A DNA stretch of 32,197 bases from an uncultured Pelagibacteraceae bacterium (GTDB lineage: Bacteria > Pseudomonadota > Alphaproteobacteria > Pelagibacterales > Pelagibacteraceae), in assembly GCA_902531025.1 (NCBI GenBank), contig CACACV010000004.1, forward strand, positions 1 to 32,197. The letters run 5' to 3'. Within the stretch, counting starts at the first letter, position 1. Each line of letters starts with the position of its first letter. The notes beneath the pieces were generated by a model that was not told where the DNA came from, ran no database searches, and saw only the letters and a list, made by a program, of their open reading frames with translations. Shown in pieces: positions 1 to 9,122 of the stretch. A program made the position numbers and the translations under genes.

Positions 1-509
<509 letters not shown>

Positions 510-530
510 TTTATTTTTTTTATTTCAAAC

Positions 531-576
531 AAAAAAATAACTAAGACTAATAAACCTAGCCTTAGTTAAATTTTTT
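531..576. terminator. Bidirectional hairpin terminator
   Basis: TAACTAAG (538-545) pairs perfectly with CTTAGTTA (561-568). An A-run on the left (531-537) and a T-run on the right (571-576) allow it to work on both strands. It sits between the convergent HisD-family gene and the pseudoazurin gene. Confidence 0.7.
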
Positions 577-584
577 AATGTTTT

Positions 585-1025
585 TTATAGAGAATTAATT
601 AATTCAGGAGCTATTTTTTTTGATTTAGCATTAAATCTAATCTTTTTAATTGCTTCTAAATTTGATTTGTCATCACCAACTACTACAAAACCGATCATGC
701 CCATATTTTTGTGAGGTGTGCACCAATAAGCATATATACCAGGAATTGTAAAATTATATTCTGTATCCTTGTTAAATTTTGATTTAAATTTTTTAACTCC
801 ATCAGGAACGCCACCTTTTATAAATTCTACATTGTGTCCTTTATCGGTAGATTTCCAATAAACAGTATCTCCAACATCAATTCTCACAATTTTTTTTGAG
901 TAAACCATTGACTCTTTGCCAAGTTTATTTAGCATTTCTATAGTCTCGTCGGCGGCTATTGAATTGCTCGAAAACAAAAATAAAGATATTGAAATAATAA
1001 ATTTAATTAAGTTTTTATTTAACAT
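585..1025 (-). CDS. Pseudoazurin (periplasmic type 1 copper protein)
   Basis: This is a small blue-copper electron carrier of the periplasm that typically donates electrons to nitrite reductase, N2O reductase or a terminal oxidase. It has an N-terminal signal peptide (residues 1 to about 25, hydrophobic core then SIAA). The four copper ligands are visible: His64 in DKGHNVE, then Cys102, His105 and Met110 in the WCTPHKNMGM loop. The His-to-Cys (38) and Cys-to-Met (8) spacings equal those of characterised pseudoazurins, and the length of 146 aa including signal is normal. A good ribosome site (AAAGGA) lies about 8 nt before the ATG. It appears to be monocistronic. No denitrification gene is in the window, so its redox partner is unknown. 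Confidence 0.95.
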   Translation of the reverse strand: MLNKNLIKFIISISLFLFSSNSIAADETIEMLNKLGKESMVYSKKIVRIDVGDTVYWKSTDKGHNVEFIKGGVPDGVKKFKSKFNKDTEYNFTIPGIYAYWCTPHKNMGMIGFVVVGDDKSNLEAIKKIRFNAKSKKIAPELINSL

Positions 1026-1090
1026 TTGTGATCCTTTCTTATAGATCTCCGCTAATCTTTGATTTTTATTAATATGATTTATTTAATTAC

Positions 1091-1102
1091 TTAATCGATT
1101 AA
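1091..1102. promoter_or_regulatory. Perfect palindrome upstream of pseudoazurin, possible operator
   Basis: TTAATCGATTAA is a 12-bp perfect palindrome located 66 nt before the pseudoazurin start codon, in the 120-bp gap behind it. Position and symmetry would suit a dimeric regulator. In DNA this AT-rich the TTAA ends are cheap, so chance is a real alternative. Confidence 0.3.
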
Positions 1103-1145
1103 AACAAGATAACTTAATGGAGCAAGTTGCCACATACAAAATTTT

Positions 1146-1760
1146 TCAAATTATTTCGATAATTTCCACAAATACATAGCTAGATAAAACAGTCATAAAT
1201 ATAATTATAAAAAAATTTATAGTTTTCCAAACTTTTGAATTAATTAAATTGTTAGAAAAAAATTTAGCTAAATAACCTAATGTGAAAAAAAATAAAAAAG
1301 ATGCAATTGAAGCACCTATTCCAAAAAAATATTTTTGTGAAATTAGAAAATTCTTTGAAAAATTTCCTAAAAAAAATACTGTATCTGAATAAACATGTGG
1401 ATTTAAATATGTAAATCCTAGAGTTTTAATAATTATATTCTTTAAAGATAAATTGGTATATTCAAAGTTTATCTCAGATCTTTTATATAAAGACCTTACT
1501 TTGGTATAAACAAAGTAAATTAAGAAGATAAAAAGCAATATATTAAAAACTAATTCGACATTTTTTGTGAAATAAATTTTAAAATATTCAAATAAAAATA
1601 TTCCTAAAAAAATTAGAATTAAATCGGATATAGAACAAATTAAACAAACTAAAAAAACGTATTGTTTTTTTAAACCTTGTTCTATTACAAATATATTTTG
1701 AGCTCCAATTGCTAAAATCAAACTAAAACCTGTAATAAAACCAAGTATTATAAAACTCAT
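1146..1760 (-). CDS. LysE/ArgO family amino-acid exporter
   Basis: This is an inner-membrane exporter of the LysE superfamily, whose characterised members export lysine and arginine. The family signature GAQN lies at residues 19-22 after the first membrane helix. The second hallmark, LNPHVYSDTV, starts near residue 119 at the conserved Pro-containing helix. Length (204 aa) and about six hydrophobic segments are standard. The start overlaps the end of the upstream MFS gene by 4 nt, so the two are co-translated in a leftward operon that begins with the hydrolase at 3669. Substrate is inferred only from family. Confidence 0.9.
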   Translation of the reverse strand: MSFIILGFITGFSLILAIGAQNIFVIEQGLKKQYVFLVCLICSISDLILIFLGIFLFEYFKIYFTKNVELVFNILLFIFLIYFVYTKVRSLYKRSEINFEYTNLSLKNIIIKTLGFTYLNPHVYSDTVFFLGNFSKNFLISQKYFFGIGASIASFLFFFTLGYLAKFFSNNLINSKVWKTINFFIIIFMTVLSSYVFVEIIEII

Positions 1761-2920
1761 TTTTTACTTAATATATCTGCTCTTAAAGTAGTTAGGATAA
1801 TGATTATTAAAAAGGGTATACAAAGTAAATTCATCATTTTCCAGTTGGCAAGCATAATTAAAACTCCAGCAGACAAACTGCCAGTGGCATGAACAGAATA
1901 TACAATAAAATCATTTAATCCTTGAGCTTTGAATTTTTCTTCTTCTTTATAGGTTAAAACTAGTAAACTTGTTCCAGATATAAATAAAAAATTCCAACCT
2001 AAACCTAAAAAAATTAATGCGAACATATAATTATAATAAGTTTGTTCAAAGAAGCTTGCTATTATAGTTATGCTATAAAGAAAAACTCCTGCATACATTA
2101 TTTTGCTATGACCAAACTTTTTAACTAAATTTCCAGTTATTAAAGATGGTAGAAACATTGCCACAACATGAAACTGTATTACCAAACCTGTTTTACTTAG
2201 ACTCATTTTTTCCATTACATGCATGCTTAATGGAGTTGCTGTCATCAAAAATGTCATTATTGCATATCCAAATGCTGAGGCTACGAGTGCCTGTAAAAAT
2301 CTAGGTTGCGAAATTAATTCTAAAATACTTCTTCCTGAACTTTTTATATTAGACTCTAATTTTGATGTATTTTCATAAAATAAAAAGAAAATTGCTGGTA
2401 TGATAGTTAAAATAGCAAGTGACAAATAAGATCCAACATACAATTGATCGGTAACAATATCTTTTCCATAATTTGCCATGCTAGGGCCTAAAAATGCTGA
2501 AACAATTCCACCTAATAAAATTATTGAAATTGCCCTAGGTACTTTATCTTTTTCAACACTTTCAGCTGCAGCAAAACGATATTGATGGGTAAAGGCCATG
2601 CCAACACCAATAAAAAAATTTGCAAAACAAAATAGAATAAAGTTTTGATCCATTATTGAATAAGCCGCCAATAGAGAAAATAAAAAATTTCCAATTGATG
2701 CAGAAATAAATCCAGCTTTTCTGCCTATTAAACTCATAACTTTTGTTGCAAGGATTGCTCCTATTGCTATGCCAACTACCGATATTGACATTGGCAAAGT
2801 AGAGAGTGATTTTAAAGGGCTAATTTGAGAACCAATAATTCCACTTAAAAATACTGTAACTGGAGCAGCAGTAAAGCTAAAAATTTGACTTAATGTAAGA
2901 ATTAATAGATTTCTATTCAT
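1757..2920 (-). CDS. MFS transporter, 12 TM segments
   Basis: This is a major facilitator superfamily permease of 387 aa with about 12 hydrophobic segments. Recognisable features are the loop 2-3 region with LIGRKAGF (residues about 64-71), QYRFAAAES in the helix 4 region, and GLGWNFLFISGTSLL followed by KAQGLNDF in the second half. These motifs recur in a subgroup of alphaproteobacterial MFS proteins that includes proposed riboflavin transporters (RfnT), but I cannot assign the substrate. It overlaps the hydrolase gene upstream and the LysE gene downstream by 4 nt each, implying one transcript and coupled translation. Confidence 0.88.
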   Translation of the reverse strand: MNRNLLILTLSQIFSFTAAPVTVFLSGIIGSQISPLKSLSTLPMSISVVGIAIGAILATKVMSLIGRKAGFISASIGNFLFSLLAAYSIMDQNFILFCFANFFIGVGMAFTHQYRFAAAESVEKDKVPRAISIILLGGIVSAFLGPSMANYGKDIVTDQLYVGSYLSLAILTIIPAIFFLFYENTSKLESNIKSSGRSILELISQPRFLQALVASAFGYAIMTFLMTATPLSMHVMEKMSLSKTGLVIQFHVVAMFLPSLITGNLVKKFGHSKIMYAGVFLYSITIIASFFEQTYYNYMFALIFLGLGWNFLFISGTSLLVLTYKEEEKFKAQGLNDFIVYSVHATGSLSAGVLIMLANWKMMNLLCIPFLIIIILTTLRADILSKK

Positions 2921-3669
2921 GATAAGAAGTTTTTTACTGTTTCATTAAACTTTTGGGGTTCTTCAAGATGAACATTGTGACTACAACCTTTAAAGATCTC
3001 TAATTTACTATTAGGTATATTTTTTTTTAAAGTATCAACTTGGTTAAAATTATATGAAACATCTTTATCGCCCCAGATGATCAGGGTATCTTGTTTGATA
3101 TTTTTTAAATTTTCATATCCTCTCCAATTTTTCATAGCTACTAAAGCATTATAAGCTGTTACTTCTTTTATTTGTTTAACTGCATTTTCACATAAATAAT
3201 AATTTTTAGCTTTTTGTCCTTTTACAAACCATTTTGGAGGTATTCTTTTAACTGTTTCTTTAATTCCTTCTTCTTTTAATTTTTCAATAGAAGTATCTAT
3301 ACTCTCAAATCTATCTGGAATATCTCCAATAGATCCAGTAGCAAAGCAAATTAGTTTTTTAATTTTTTCTCCAGATATTTTTGCCATCTCTTGAACTATC
3401 ATTCCTCCCATTGAATGTCCTAACAAATGAAACTTATTTATATTTTTCTCATTAATCAATTTAATCAGCATTTGTGCCATTTTATTAATACTATTAAGAG
3501 ATTTAACTTTATAACTTTCACCAAAGCCCGGTAAAGCAGGTGCAATTATTCTATAATTTTTACTTAAAAATTTTTTTTGTAAAAACCACATTTCTGATGA
3601 ACCAAGATATCCATGAATTAAAACTAGAGGAAAACCTTTTCCGATATCATCAATATATATTTGTTGCAT
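2917..3669 (-). CDS. Alpha/beta-fold hydrolase
   Basis: This is a soluble 250-aa alpha/beta hydrolase. The oxyanion-hole HGYLGSS motif lies at residues 19-25, the nucleophile elbow GHSMGG gives Ser86, the acid is in IIWGDKD (Asp201 or Asp203), and the catalytic His231 is in CSHNVHLEEP. It is complete and normal in length for esterase or C-C/lactone hydrolase members of the family. It is the first gene of the leftward operon with MFS and LysE transporters, suggesting hydrolysis of a compound handled by one of them, but the substrate is unknown. It faces the racemase gene across a 61-bp divergent promoter region. Confidence 0.9.
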   Translation of the reverse strand: MQQIYIDDIGKGFPLVLIHGYLGSSEMWFLQKKFLSKNYRIIAPALPGFGESYKVKSLNSINKMAQMLIKLINEKNINKFHLLGHSMGGMIVQEMAKISGEKIKKLICFATGSIGDIPDRFESIDTSIEKLKEEGIKETVKRIPPKWFVKGQKAKNYYLCENAVKQIKEVTAYNALVAMKNWRGYENLKNIKQDTLIIWGDKDVSYNFNQVDTLKKNIPNSKLEIFKGCSHNVHLEEPQKFNETVKNFLS

Positions 3670-3730
3670 AATTATAATTAAAATATAGTTGTATAATCAA
3701 TTTATTAAACAAAATTAAGAAATTTTAATT

Positions 3731-4429
3731 ATGATTGGAATATTAGGTGGAATGGGAACGCAAGCTGGTTTAGATTTCTGTAATAAACTAGCAAAACTTA
3801 ATAGAGGAAAGTTAGATCAACAATATCCTTTATTTGTTCTTTATAATAAATCAGATACTCCTAAGAGACCAGAAAATTTGAAAAAATATTACAATGTATT
3901 AAACGCTCTAGTTAAAGGGTGTAAAATGTTGCAAAAAAATAACTGTAAGTTCATTGTAATGCCATGCAACACAGCTCATTATTGGCACGATGACATTCAA
4001 AAGAAAATTAATATTCCAATAATCAGTATGCCAAAAGAAGTATATTTGAATACTAAAAAAACATGTAAAAAAAATTCTAAGATTGGACTTTTAAGTACTG
4101 AAGCTACATTAAATACTAAAGTTTATCACAGATACTTTGAAAAAAATTTTCAATTAGTTAGTCCATTAAAGTCTTTACAAAAAAGTTCAGTAAATAAATC
4201 AATAAAGTATGTAAAAATGGGTAAAATAAAAGAAGCAGAGAGAGCTATTAGACCTGCAGTTAATTATTTAATGAAAATAAAGTGCAGAAAAATAATACTT
4301 GGTTGCACAGAATTACCGATTGCAATTTTTGCATTCAAATCATTTAAAAAAATTAAAGAATCAAAAATATTTGTTGATCCAAATTTACTGCTAGCCCAAG
4401 TTTCTATGAAAAAATATAAAAGATCCTAA
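3731..4429 (+). CDS. Aspartate/glutamate racemase family protein
   Basis: This is a cofactor-independent racemase of the Asp/Glu/hydantoin racemase superfamily, interconverting L- and D-amino acids by a two-cysteine mechanism. Both catalytic cysteines are present: Cys79 in MPCNTAHYW and Cys192 in GCTELP. The N-terminal GILGGMGTQAG is typical of the aspartate-racemase branch, as is the length of 232 aa. It is a single gene with its own terminator. D-aspartate formation is the likely reaction; glutamate or another acidic amino acid cannot be excluded. Confidence 0.9.
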   Translation: MIGILGGMGTQAGLDFCNKLAKLNRGKLDQQYPLFVLYNKSDTPKRPENLKKYYNVLNALVKGCKMLQKNNCKFIVMPCNTAHYWHDDIQKKINIPIISMPKEVYLNTKKTCKKNSKIGLLSTEATLNTKVYHRYFEKNFQLVSPLKSLQKSSVNKSIKYVKMGKIKEAERAIRPAVNYLMKIKCRKIILGCTELPIAIFAFKSFKKIKESKIFVDPNLLLAQVSMKKYKRS

Positions 4430-4430
4430 A

Positions 4431-4477
4431 AAAAACCTCAGACTTATTTGAGAAAAATTCTCAATGCTGAGGTTTTT
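4431..4477. terminator. Two-tier bidirectional terminator
   Basis: An 11-bp perfect outer stem (4431-4441 with 4467-4477, AAAAACCTCAG against CTGAGGTTTTT) encloses a second perfect 7-bp hairpin (4448-4454 with 4458-4464). The A/T tracts at each end make it functional on both strands. It separates the convergent racemase and peroxiredoxin genes. Confidence 0.92.
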
Positions 4478-4494
4478 AATTTTTGTTTACCAGA

Positions 4495-5154
4495 TTATTT
4501 AGATGGATCTGGTACTTTTCTTAAATATGGTTTTACTGTTTCCCAACCATCTGGATAGATTTTTTTAGCTTCATCATCCTTGACCGCAGGAAGAATAACA
4601 ACATCTTCTCCTTTTTTCCAATTTGCTGGAGTTGCAACTCTATGTTTAGCTGTAAGTTGCATTGAGTCTATAGCTCTTAAAATTTCATGGAAATTTCTTC
4701 CAGTTGCCATTGGATATGTTAGGTATAGACCAATTCTTTTGTCTGGTCTAATAACAAAAACTGTTCTTACCGTTTCATTGTCAACTGCAGTTCGACCCAT
4801 AGATGAAGTTCCTGCATCTCCTTCTAACATGTTAAAAAGTTTAGCAACTTTTAAATCTTCGTCAGCAATAATTGGATAGTCTGGTTTAGTTCCAGATACA
4901 TCTTTAATGTCTTCTAACCATTTTTTATGATCTTCAACACCATCAACACTTAATCCAATAACTTTTACATTTCTTGCATCAAATTCTGCTTTCATTTGTC
5001 CTAAAGAACCTAGTTCTGTAGTACAAACAGGTGTAAAATCTTTTGGGTGAGAAAATAAAACTCCCCAACTGTCTCCTAGCCATTCATGAAAAGAAATATC
5101 ACCCTCTGAAGTCTTGCACTGAAAATCAGGACAAACACTATTTATTTTTAACAT
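4495..5154 (-). CDS. 1-Cys peroxiredoxin (Prx6/AhpE-like thiol peroxidase)
   Basis: This is a cytosolic peroxidase that reduces H2O2 or organic hydroperoxides. The peroxidatic Cys44 lies in DFTPVCTTE with the helper Thr41, and the active-site Arg130 is in VRTVFVI. The long C-terminal extension with TPANWKKGED and the 219-aa length mark the Prx6-type 1-Cys subfamily. I see no obvious resolving cysteine of the 2-Cys type. AAGGAG lies about 9 nt before the ATG. It is divergent from the sulfide oxidoreductase gene with a shared 134-bp gap, so joint control by a redox or sulfide regulator is plausible but not shown. Confidence 0.95.
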   Translation of the reverse strand: MLKINSVCPDFQCKTSEGDISFHEWLGDSWGVLFSHPKDFTPVCTTELGSLGQMKAEFDARNVKVIGLSVDGVEDHKKWLEDIKDVSGTKPDYPIIADEDLKVAKLFNMLEGDAGTSSMGRTAVDNETVRTVFVIRPDKRIGLYLTYPMATGRNFHEILRAIDSMQLTAKHRVATPANWKKGEDVVILPAVKDDEAKKIYPDGWETVKPYLRKVPDPSK

Positions 5155-5288
5155 AATTCTAATCTCCTTTTTGTTTTTTAGAATTATTATAAGTTATTAA
5201 TGATATTTATCAACGATATTAAATTTAATAAACGCAACTTTTAAGACGTATATTATTATAATTTTTCTCGTGTAGTGTTCATTGAATT
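5155..5288. promoter_or_regulatory. Divergent promoter region, peroxiredoxin / sulfide oxidation genes
   Basis: This gap of 134 bp between divergent starts must hold promoters in both directions. A perfect TATAAT at 5257-5262, 27 nt before the rightward start, is a candidate -10 box for the SQR operon. No convincing -35 box is visible, and I recognise no specific operator. Confidence 0.4.
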
Positions 5289-6530
5289 ATGAATAACTCA
5301 AATCACTCAAATATATTAATAGTTGGGGGCGGATGTGCAGGAATATCCGTAGCGACAAGATTAAAAAATTTAAAATCAGATCTAACTATATCTATAATAG
5401 AACCTTCTGATAAATCATTGTATCAGGCTGCTTGGACTTTAGTGGGCGCAGGTGCTTATAATGTAAATAACACTATAAAGCCTATGTCTGAAGTGATGCC
5501 AGGTTTTGTAAACTGGATAAAGGAGCATGCAGAAAGTTTTTCACCAGAGACTAATTCAGTTAAAACTACGAATGGTGAATACCATTATGACTATCTTGTT
5601 GTTTGTCCTGGGCTAAAACTTAATTTTGATGGTGTAGCCGGACTAAAAGAGTCATTAGGAAAAAATAATGTATGTACAAACTATGACTCTGATTTAGCAG
5701 TATATACATGGGAATGTTTAAAAAATTTAAATGGTGGTAACTTATTGTTTACTGAACCTCCAATGCCAATTAAGTGTGCTGGAGCTCCGCAAAAAATTGC
5801 TTATCTAGCAGCAGATCATTTAAAGAAAAAAGGAGCTCTAAAAGATAGTAGTCTAGAATTTTTGTGTGCCAAACCAGTTATATTTGGTGTTCCACATTTT
5901 CAAGGTCCGCTTAACGAAGTTTGCGACTCATACGGTATTAAAAGAGGCTTTCAGCATAATTTGATTTCGGTTAATGGCGAAGCAAAAGAAGCTGTCTTTA
6001 AAGTTTCCGATAAAGATGGAAACAGTAAAGAAGTTACAAAAAAATTTGATTTTATTCATGTAACTCCTCCACAAACTTCACCAGATTTTATAAAAAACAG
6101 TCCGCTAGCTGATGCAGGTGGATGGGTTGATGTTGATCATAAAGGTGGAACTTTAAAACATATGAAATATGAAAATATTTATAGCTTAGGAGATGTTATG
6201 AATGCTCCTAATGCAAAAACTGGTGCGGCAGTTAGAAAGCAAGCTCCAATAGTTGCTCATAATATAATTAAAGATATTAAACAATCTTCTGAAGCCTACA
6301 GACTTTATGATGGTTACGGCGCTTGTCCTTTAACTGTGGCTTATGGCAAAGTAATGTTAGCTGAGTTTTGTTATGGGGGTAAAGTAACACCAAGTTTTCC
6401 TTTTGACCCAACAAAACCAAGTTCTATTTATTGGCAAATGAAATCAAAACTTTTCCCATATTTACAATGGAATGTAATGTTTAAGGGAAAAGAATGGAGT
6501 AAGCCAGCCCATAAAGCTGTTGAAAAATAA
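5289..6530 (+). CDS. sqr: Sulfide:quinone oxidoreductase, type II (SQOR-like)
   Basis: This FAD enzyme oxidises sulfide and passes electrons to membrane quinone, giving a persulfide. The N-terminal FAD-binding GGGCAG lies at residues 13-18. The two redox cysteines expected for the mitochondrial-like branch are Cys163 in PIKCAGAPQK and Cys346 in GYGACPLTV. The C-terminal AEFCYGG and the final amphipathic PYLQWNVMFKG segment match the membrane-association end of human SQOR. Length is 413 aa. It is first in a rightward run with persulfide dioxygenase, which consumes its product, so the pairing supports the call. An additional cysteine (Cys16) sits in the dinucleotide loop. Confidence 0.95.
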   Translation: MNNSNHSNILIVGGGCAGISVATRLKNLKSDLTISIIEPSDKSLYQAAWTLVGAGAYNVNNTIKPMSEVMPGFVNWIKEHAESFSPETNSVKTTNGEYHYDYLVVCPGLKLNFDGVAGLKESLGKNNVCTNYDSDLAVYTWECLKNLNGGNLLFTEPPMPIKCAGAPQKIAYLAADHLKKKGALKDSSLEFLCAKPVIFGVPHFQGPLNEVCDSYGIKRGFQHNLISVNGEAKEAVFKVSDKDGNSKEVTKKFDFIHVTPPQTSPDFIKNSPLADAGGWVDVDHKGGTLKHMKYENIYSLGDVMNAPNAKTGAAVRKQAPIVAHNIIKDIKQSSEAYRLYDGYGACPLTVAYGKVMLAEFCYGGKVTPSFPFDPTKPSSIYWQMKSKLFPYLQWNVMFKGKEWSKPAHKAVEK

Positions 6531-6563
6531 TTGTAATTTAATAAATTTCAAATAATTATAATT

Positions 6564-7256
6564 ATGATTTTTGAACAATTATTTGATACAAAATCTTCAA
6601 CTTACACTTATATTATTTCTAGTGGAAAAGGTAGAGAAGCCTTAATTATTGATCCAGTTATTGAACATTCAGATGAATACATAAAAATTTTAGAAAACTT
6701 AGAACTAAAATTAGTTAAAGTCTTAGATACTCATATTCATGCTGATCATATTTCAGGTCTAAATGAACTAAATAAAAGAACAAATTGTACTCGTATTATG
6801 GGAGAAAAATCAAAATCCGAAGTTGTTGATGTCAGATTAAAAGATAATGAAAATTTAAATATAGAAAATATTAAACTTAAAGCAATTTATACACCCGGCC
6901 ATACTGATTGTTCTTATTGTTATTTAATGAATGATAGAGTTTTCACTGGAGACACTCTTTTAATAAATGGAACTGGAAGAACAGATTTTCAAAGCGGGAG
7001 TCCCCTTGAAGCTTATGACTCTTTATTTAATAAATTGCTCAAATTACCAGAAAAAACACTTGTCTATCCAGCACATGATTATAATGGGAAAAAAAATTCA
7101 ACTATTGAAAATGAGAGAAATAACAATCCACGTTTGCAAGTCAGCTCAAAAGAAGAATACGCAGAGATTATGAATAATTTAAATCTATCTAATCCAAAAA
7201 TGATGGATATAGCTGTTCCAGCAAATTTAAAAGGTTTGATGTTAAATCAGATATAA
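6564..7256 (+). CDS. Persulfide dioxygenase (ETHE1-like metallo-beta-lactamase fold)
   Basis: This non-heme iron enzyme converts glutathione persulfide to sulfite and glutathione. The metal-binding motif THIHADH (His57, His59, Asp61, His62) is followed by His113 in TPGHT, Asp130 in FTGDT and His171 in YPAHDY. GRTDFQ at 138-143 is a hallmark of the ETHE1/PDO group rather than glyoxalase II. Length (230 aa) fits. It starts 33 nt after the SQR gene, so the product of SQR is passed on within one operon. No rhodanese gene is present in the visible locus. Confidence 0.94.
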   Translation: MIFEQLFDTKSSTYTYIISSGKGREALIIDPVIEHSDEYIKILENLELKLVKVLDTHIHADHISGLNELNKRTNCTRIMGEKSKSEVVDVRLKDNENLNIENIKLKAIYTPGHTDCSYCYLMNDRVFTGDTLLINGTGRTDFQSGSPLEAYDSLFNKLLKLPEKTLVYPAHDYNGKKNSTIENERNNNPRLQVSSKEEYAEIMNNLNLSNPKMMDIAVPANLKGLMLNQI

Positions 7257-7307
7257 TCAGCATTAATTTAGCCTTGTTTTTACTGGATCTATAATTATAT
7301 TATTTCC

Positions 7308-7427
7308 ATGGCTTGCAACAATCCAAAATGTGTATGTACAAATTGTACTTATGACAAATGCAAATGTGACGGCACTAAAGAGTGCAAATGTAAACCTAAA
7401 TCAGGAAGTTGTTGTTGTAACAACTAA
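7308..7427 (+). CDS. 39-aa cysteine-rich peptide, metallothionein-like candidate
   Basis: A short frame from an ATG at 7308 to TAA at 7425-7427 encodes 39 residues, 11 of them cysteine (positions 3, 8, 10, 13, 18, 20, 26, 28, 35, 36, 37). The pattern CVC, CKC, CKC and a terminal CCC is typical of metal-thiolate proteins, with lysines between and no long hydrophobic segment. A random frame in DNA this AT-rich would hardly contain 11 TGT/TGC codons in 39, so coding is likely. It lies between persulfide dioxygenase and CysE on the same strand. The ribosome site is weak. I recognise no named family; a metallothionein-like metal store or a polysulfide/thiol buffer would both fit. Confidence 0.75.
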   Translation: MACNNPKCVCTNCTYDKCKCDGTKECKCKPKSGSCCCNN

Positions 7428-7463
7428 TTGATTATTTAATAAATTAATCTTTTAAATACTTGA

Positions 7464-8042
7464 ATGAACAATTTTTTAGAATCCATAATTAACAGAGACC
7501 CTGCTGCAAAATCAAAATTAAGTATAATATTAACTTATCCGGGTATTAAAGCAGTTTTTTTTCATAGAATTGCAAATTTTTTTTCTATTGCAAAGTTTGA
7601 TTTAATTGCAAGAATGATTTCACAATTTTCAAGATTCTTAACAGGTATAGAAATCCATCCTAAGGCAAAGATAGGAGATAACTTATTTATTGATCATGGT
7701 ATGGGTGTGGTAATTGGAGAAACTTCTGAAATTGGAAATAATGTAACTATTTATCATATGGTTACTTTAGGAGGAATTGCTCCAAGTATAAAATCTAATG
7801 AACAAAGAAATACAAAAAGACATCCTACATTAATGGATAATGTTGTTGTTGGATCAGGAGCACAAATATTAGGTCCTGTTATAGTTGGAAAAAATGCTAA
7901 GGTTGGAGCTAATGCAGTTGTTACTAAAGATGTTCCTGAAAATGCTGTAATGGTTGGAATACCAGCAAAAAATGTTGGTATGGCAAATGAAGAATTTAAA
8001 CCTTATGCCGTAACAGACGAAAGTGAAAATGAAAAATTATAG
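7464..8042 (+). CDS. cysE: Serine O-acetyltransferase
   Basis: This enzyme makes O-acetylserine from serine and acetyl-CoA, the carbon skeleton for cysteine. It has a left-handed beta-helix built from hexapeptide repeats (about residues 65-170), with the catalytic-site segment [11 protein letters not shown] at 77-87 and YHMVTLGG at 96-103. The end GIPAKNVG is standard for the fold. At 192 aa it is the short CysE form lacking most of the N-terminal helical domain. It overlaps the start of cysK by 14-20 nt, so the two are translated together. Confidence 0.95.
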   Translation: MNNFLESIINRDPAAKSKLSIILTYPGIKAVFFHRIANFFSIAKFDLIARMISQFSRFLTGIEIHPKAKIGDNLFIDHGMGVVIGETSEIGNNVTIYHMVTLGGIAPSIKSNEQRNTKRHPTLMDNVVVGSGAQILGPVIVGKNAKVGANAVVTKDVPENAVMVGIPAKNVGMANEEFKPYAVTDESENEKL

Positions 8043-9030
8043 CGATAGTTTTATTCAGTCGATTGGAAATACCCCGCTTATAAAACTTAAAGCTGCTTCA
8101 GAGATTACTGGATGCAACATTTATGGAAAAGCTGAATACTTAAATCCTGGTGGATCAGTAAAAGATAGAGCAGCTCTTTCTTTAATAAAAGATGCAGAAG
8201 AAAAAAAATTAATTTCTAAAGGAGGAACAATAGTTGAAGGAACAGCAGGTAATACTGGAATTGGTTTGTGCTTAATAGGAAATTCTCTTGGTTATAAAAC
8301 TGTAATAGTAATGAATGATAACCAAACCCAAGAAAAAAAAGATACTTTAAGAAATATTGGTGCAGATTTAAGGTTGGTGCCACCAAAGCCTTATAAAGAT
8401 GATAGTAATTACGTTAAGTTTGCTGGAAGATTAGCTGAAGAACTTAAAAGTTCAAATAATCACGGGGTAGTTTGGGCTAATCAATTTGATAACACTGCTA
8501 ATGCCAAGGGTCACTACGAAACAACAGGACCTGAAATTTGGAATCAAACAGATGGAAAAATAGATGGTTTTGTTTGTTCTTCAGGAACTGGTGGTACTAT
8601 TAGTGGAACTAGTAGTTATCTAAAAGAAAAAAATAAAGATATTAAAATTTATTTATCAGACCCTACGGGATCTGCTCTTTATAATTATATAAAAAATGGA
8701 GAACTAAAGTCTGAGGGTGGTTCAATAACAGAGGGTATTGGTTCAAGTAGAGTTACTGCTAACTTTGCAGAAGCTAAAATAGATGGTGCATTTTCAATAA
8801 GTGATCATGAGTCTTTACCTATAATTTATAACTTAATTCAAAATGAAGGATTAAGTTTAGGAACAAGTTGTGGAGTAAATATTGCTGGAGCTATAAGATT
8901 AGGTAAAGAACTTGGGCCAGGAAAAACAATTGTTACAATTCTTTGTGATAAATCTGATAAATACAACTCTAAGCTGTTTAATAAAGCTTTTTTAAAAGAA
9001 AAAGGTCTTCCCTTTCCCGATTGGATTTAA
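8029..9030 (+). CDS. cysK: Cysteine synthase A (O-acetylserine sulfhydrylase)
   Basis: This PLP enzyme joins O-acetylserine and sulfide into cysteine. Motifs include the N-terminal [10 protein letters not shown], the PLP lysine in [10 protein letters not shown] (Lys45 from the ATG), the substrate loop [10 protein letters not shown] and the phosphate-binding GTGGT. I prefer the ATG at 8029; a GTG two codons upstream (8023) is also in frame. It sits downstream of cysE and of two sulfide-oxidation genes, so sulfide can be either assimilated here or detoxified by SQR/PDO. Length of about 333 aa is slightly above the usual 310-325 because of a C-terminal extension ending PFPDWI. Confidence 0.95.
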   Translation: MKNYSDSFIQSIGNTPLIKLKAASEITGCNIYGKAEYLNPGGSVKDRAALSLIKDAEEKKLISKGGTIVEGTAGNTGIGLCLIGNSLGYKTVIVMNDNQTQEKKDTLRNIGADLRLVPPKPYKDDSNYVKFAGRLAEELKSSNNHGVVWANQFDNTANAKGHYETTGPEIWNQTDGKIDGFVCSSGTGGTISGTSSYLKEKNKDIKIYLSDPTGSALYNYIKNGELKSEGGSITEGIGSSRVTANFAEAKIDGAFSISDHESLPIIYNLIQNEGLSLGTSCGVNIAGAIRLGKELGPGKTIVTILCDKSDKYNSKLFNKAFLKEKGLPFPDWI

Positions 9031-9045
9031 GGCGCATATCTGCTT

Positions 9046-9063
9046 TGTAATAAAATCATTACA
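9046..9063. promoter_or_regulatory. Inverted repeat upstream of the small-protein operon
   Basis: TGTAAT (9046-9051) and ATTACA (9058-9063) form a perfect 6-6-6 dyad 60 nt before the first gene of the long rightward operon. It is too weak and lacks a T-run for a good cysK terminator, so an operator for the downstream unit is the more attractive reading. Chance cannot be excluded. Confidence 0.35.
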
Positions 9064-9122
9064 TTCGTTTGTTAGACTAATTTAGACTTTAAATAAAATT
9101 AACAATTTAAAAAGGAACAAAA

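Noticed and set aside
4580-4879. Open frame of 99 codons antisense to the peroxiredoxin gene
   Set aside because: It lies wholly inside a conserved peroxiredoxin in the opposite frame, shows no family motif and has no ribosome site.
8023-8031. GTG at 8023 as the cysK start
   Set aside because: The ATG two codons later is equally placed and is the commoner start codon; the difference is two residues and cannot be settled from sequence.
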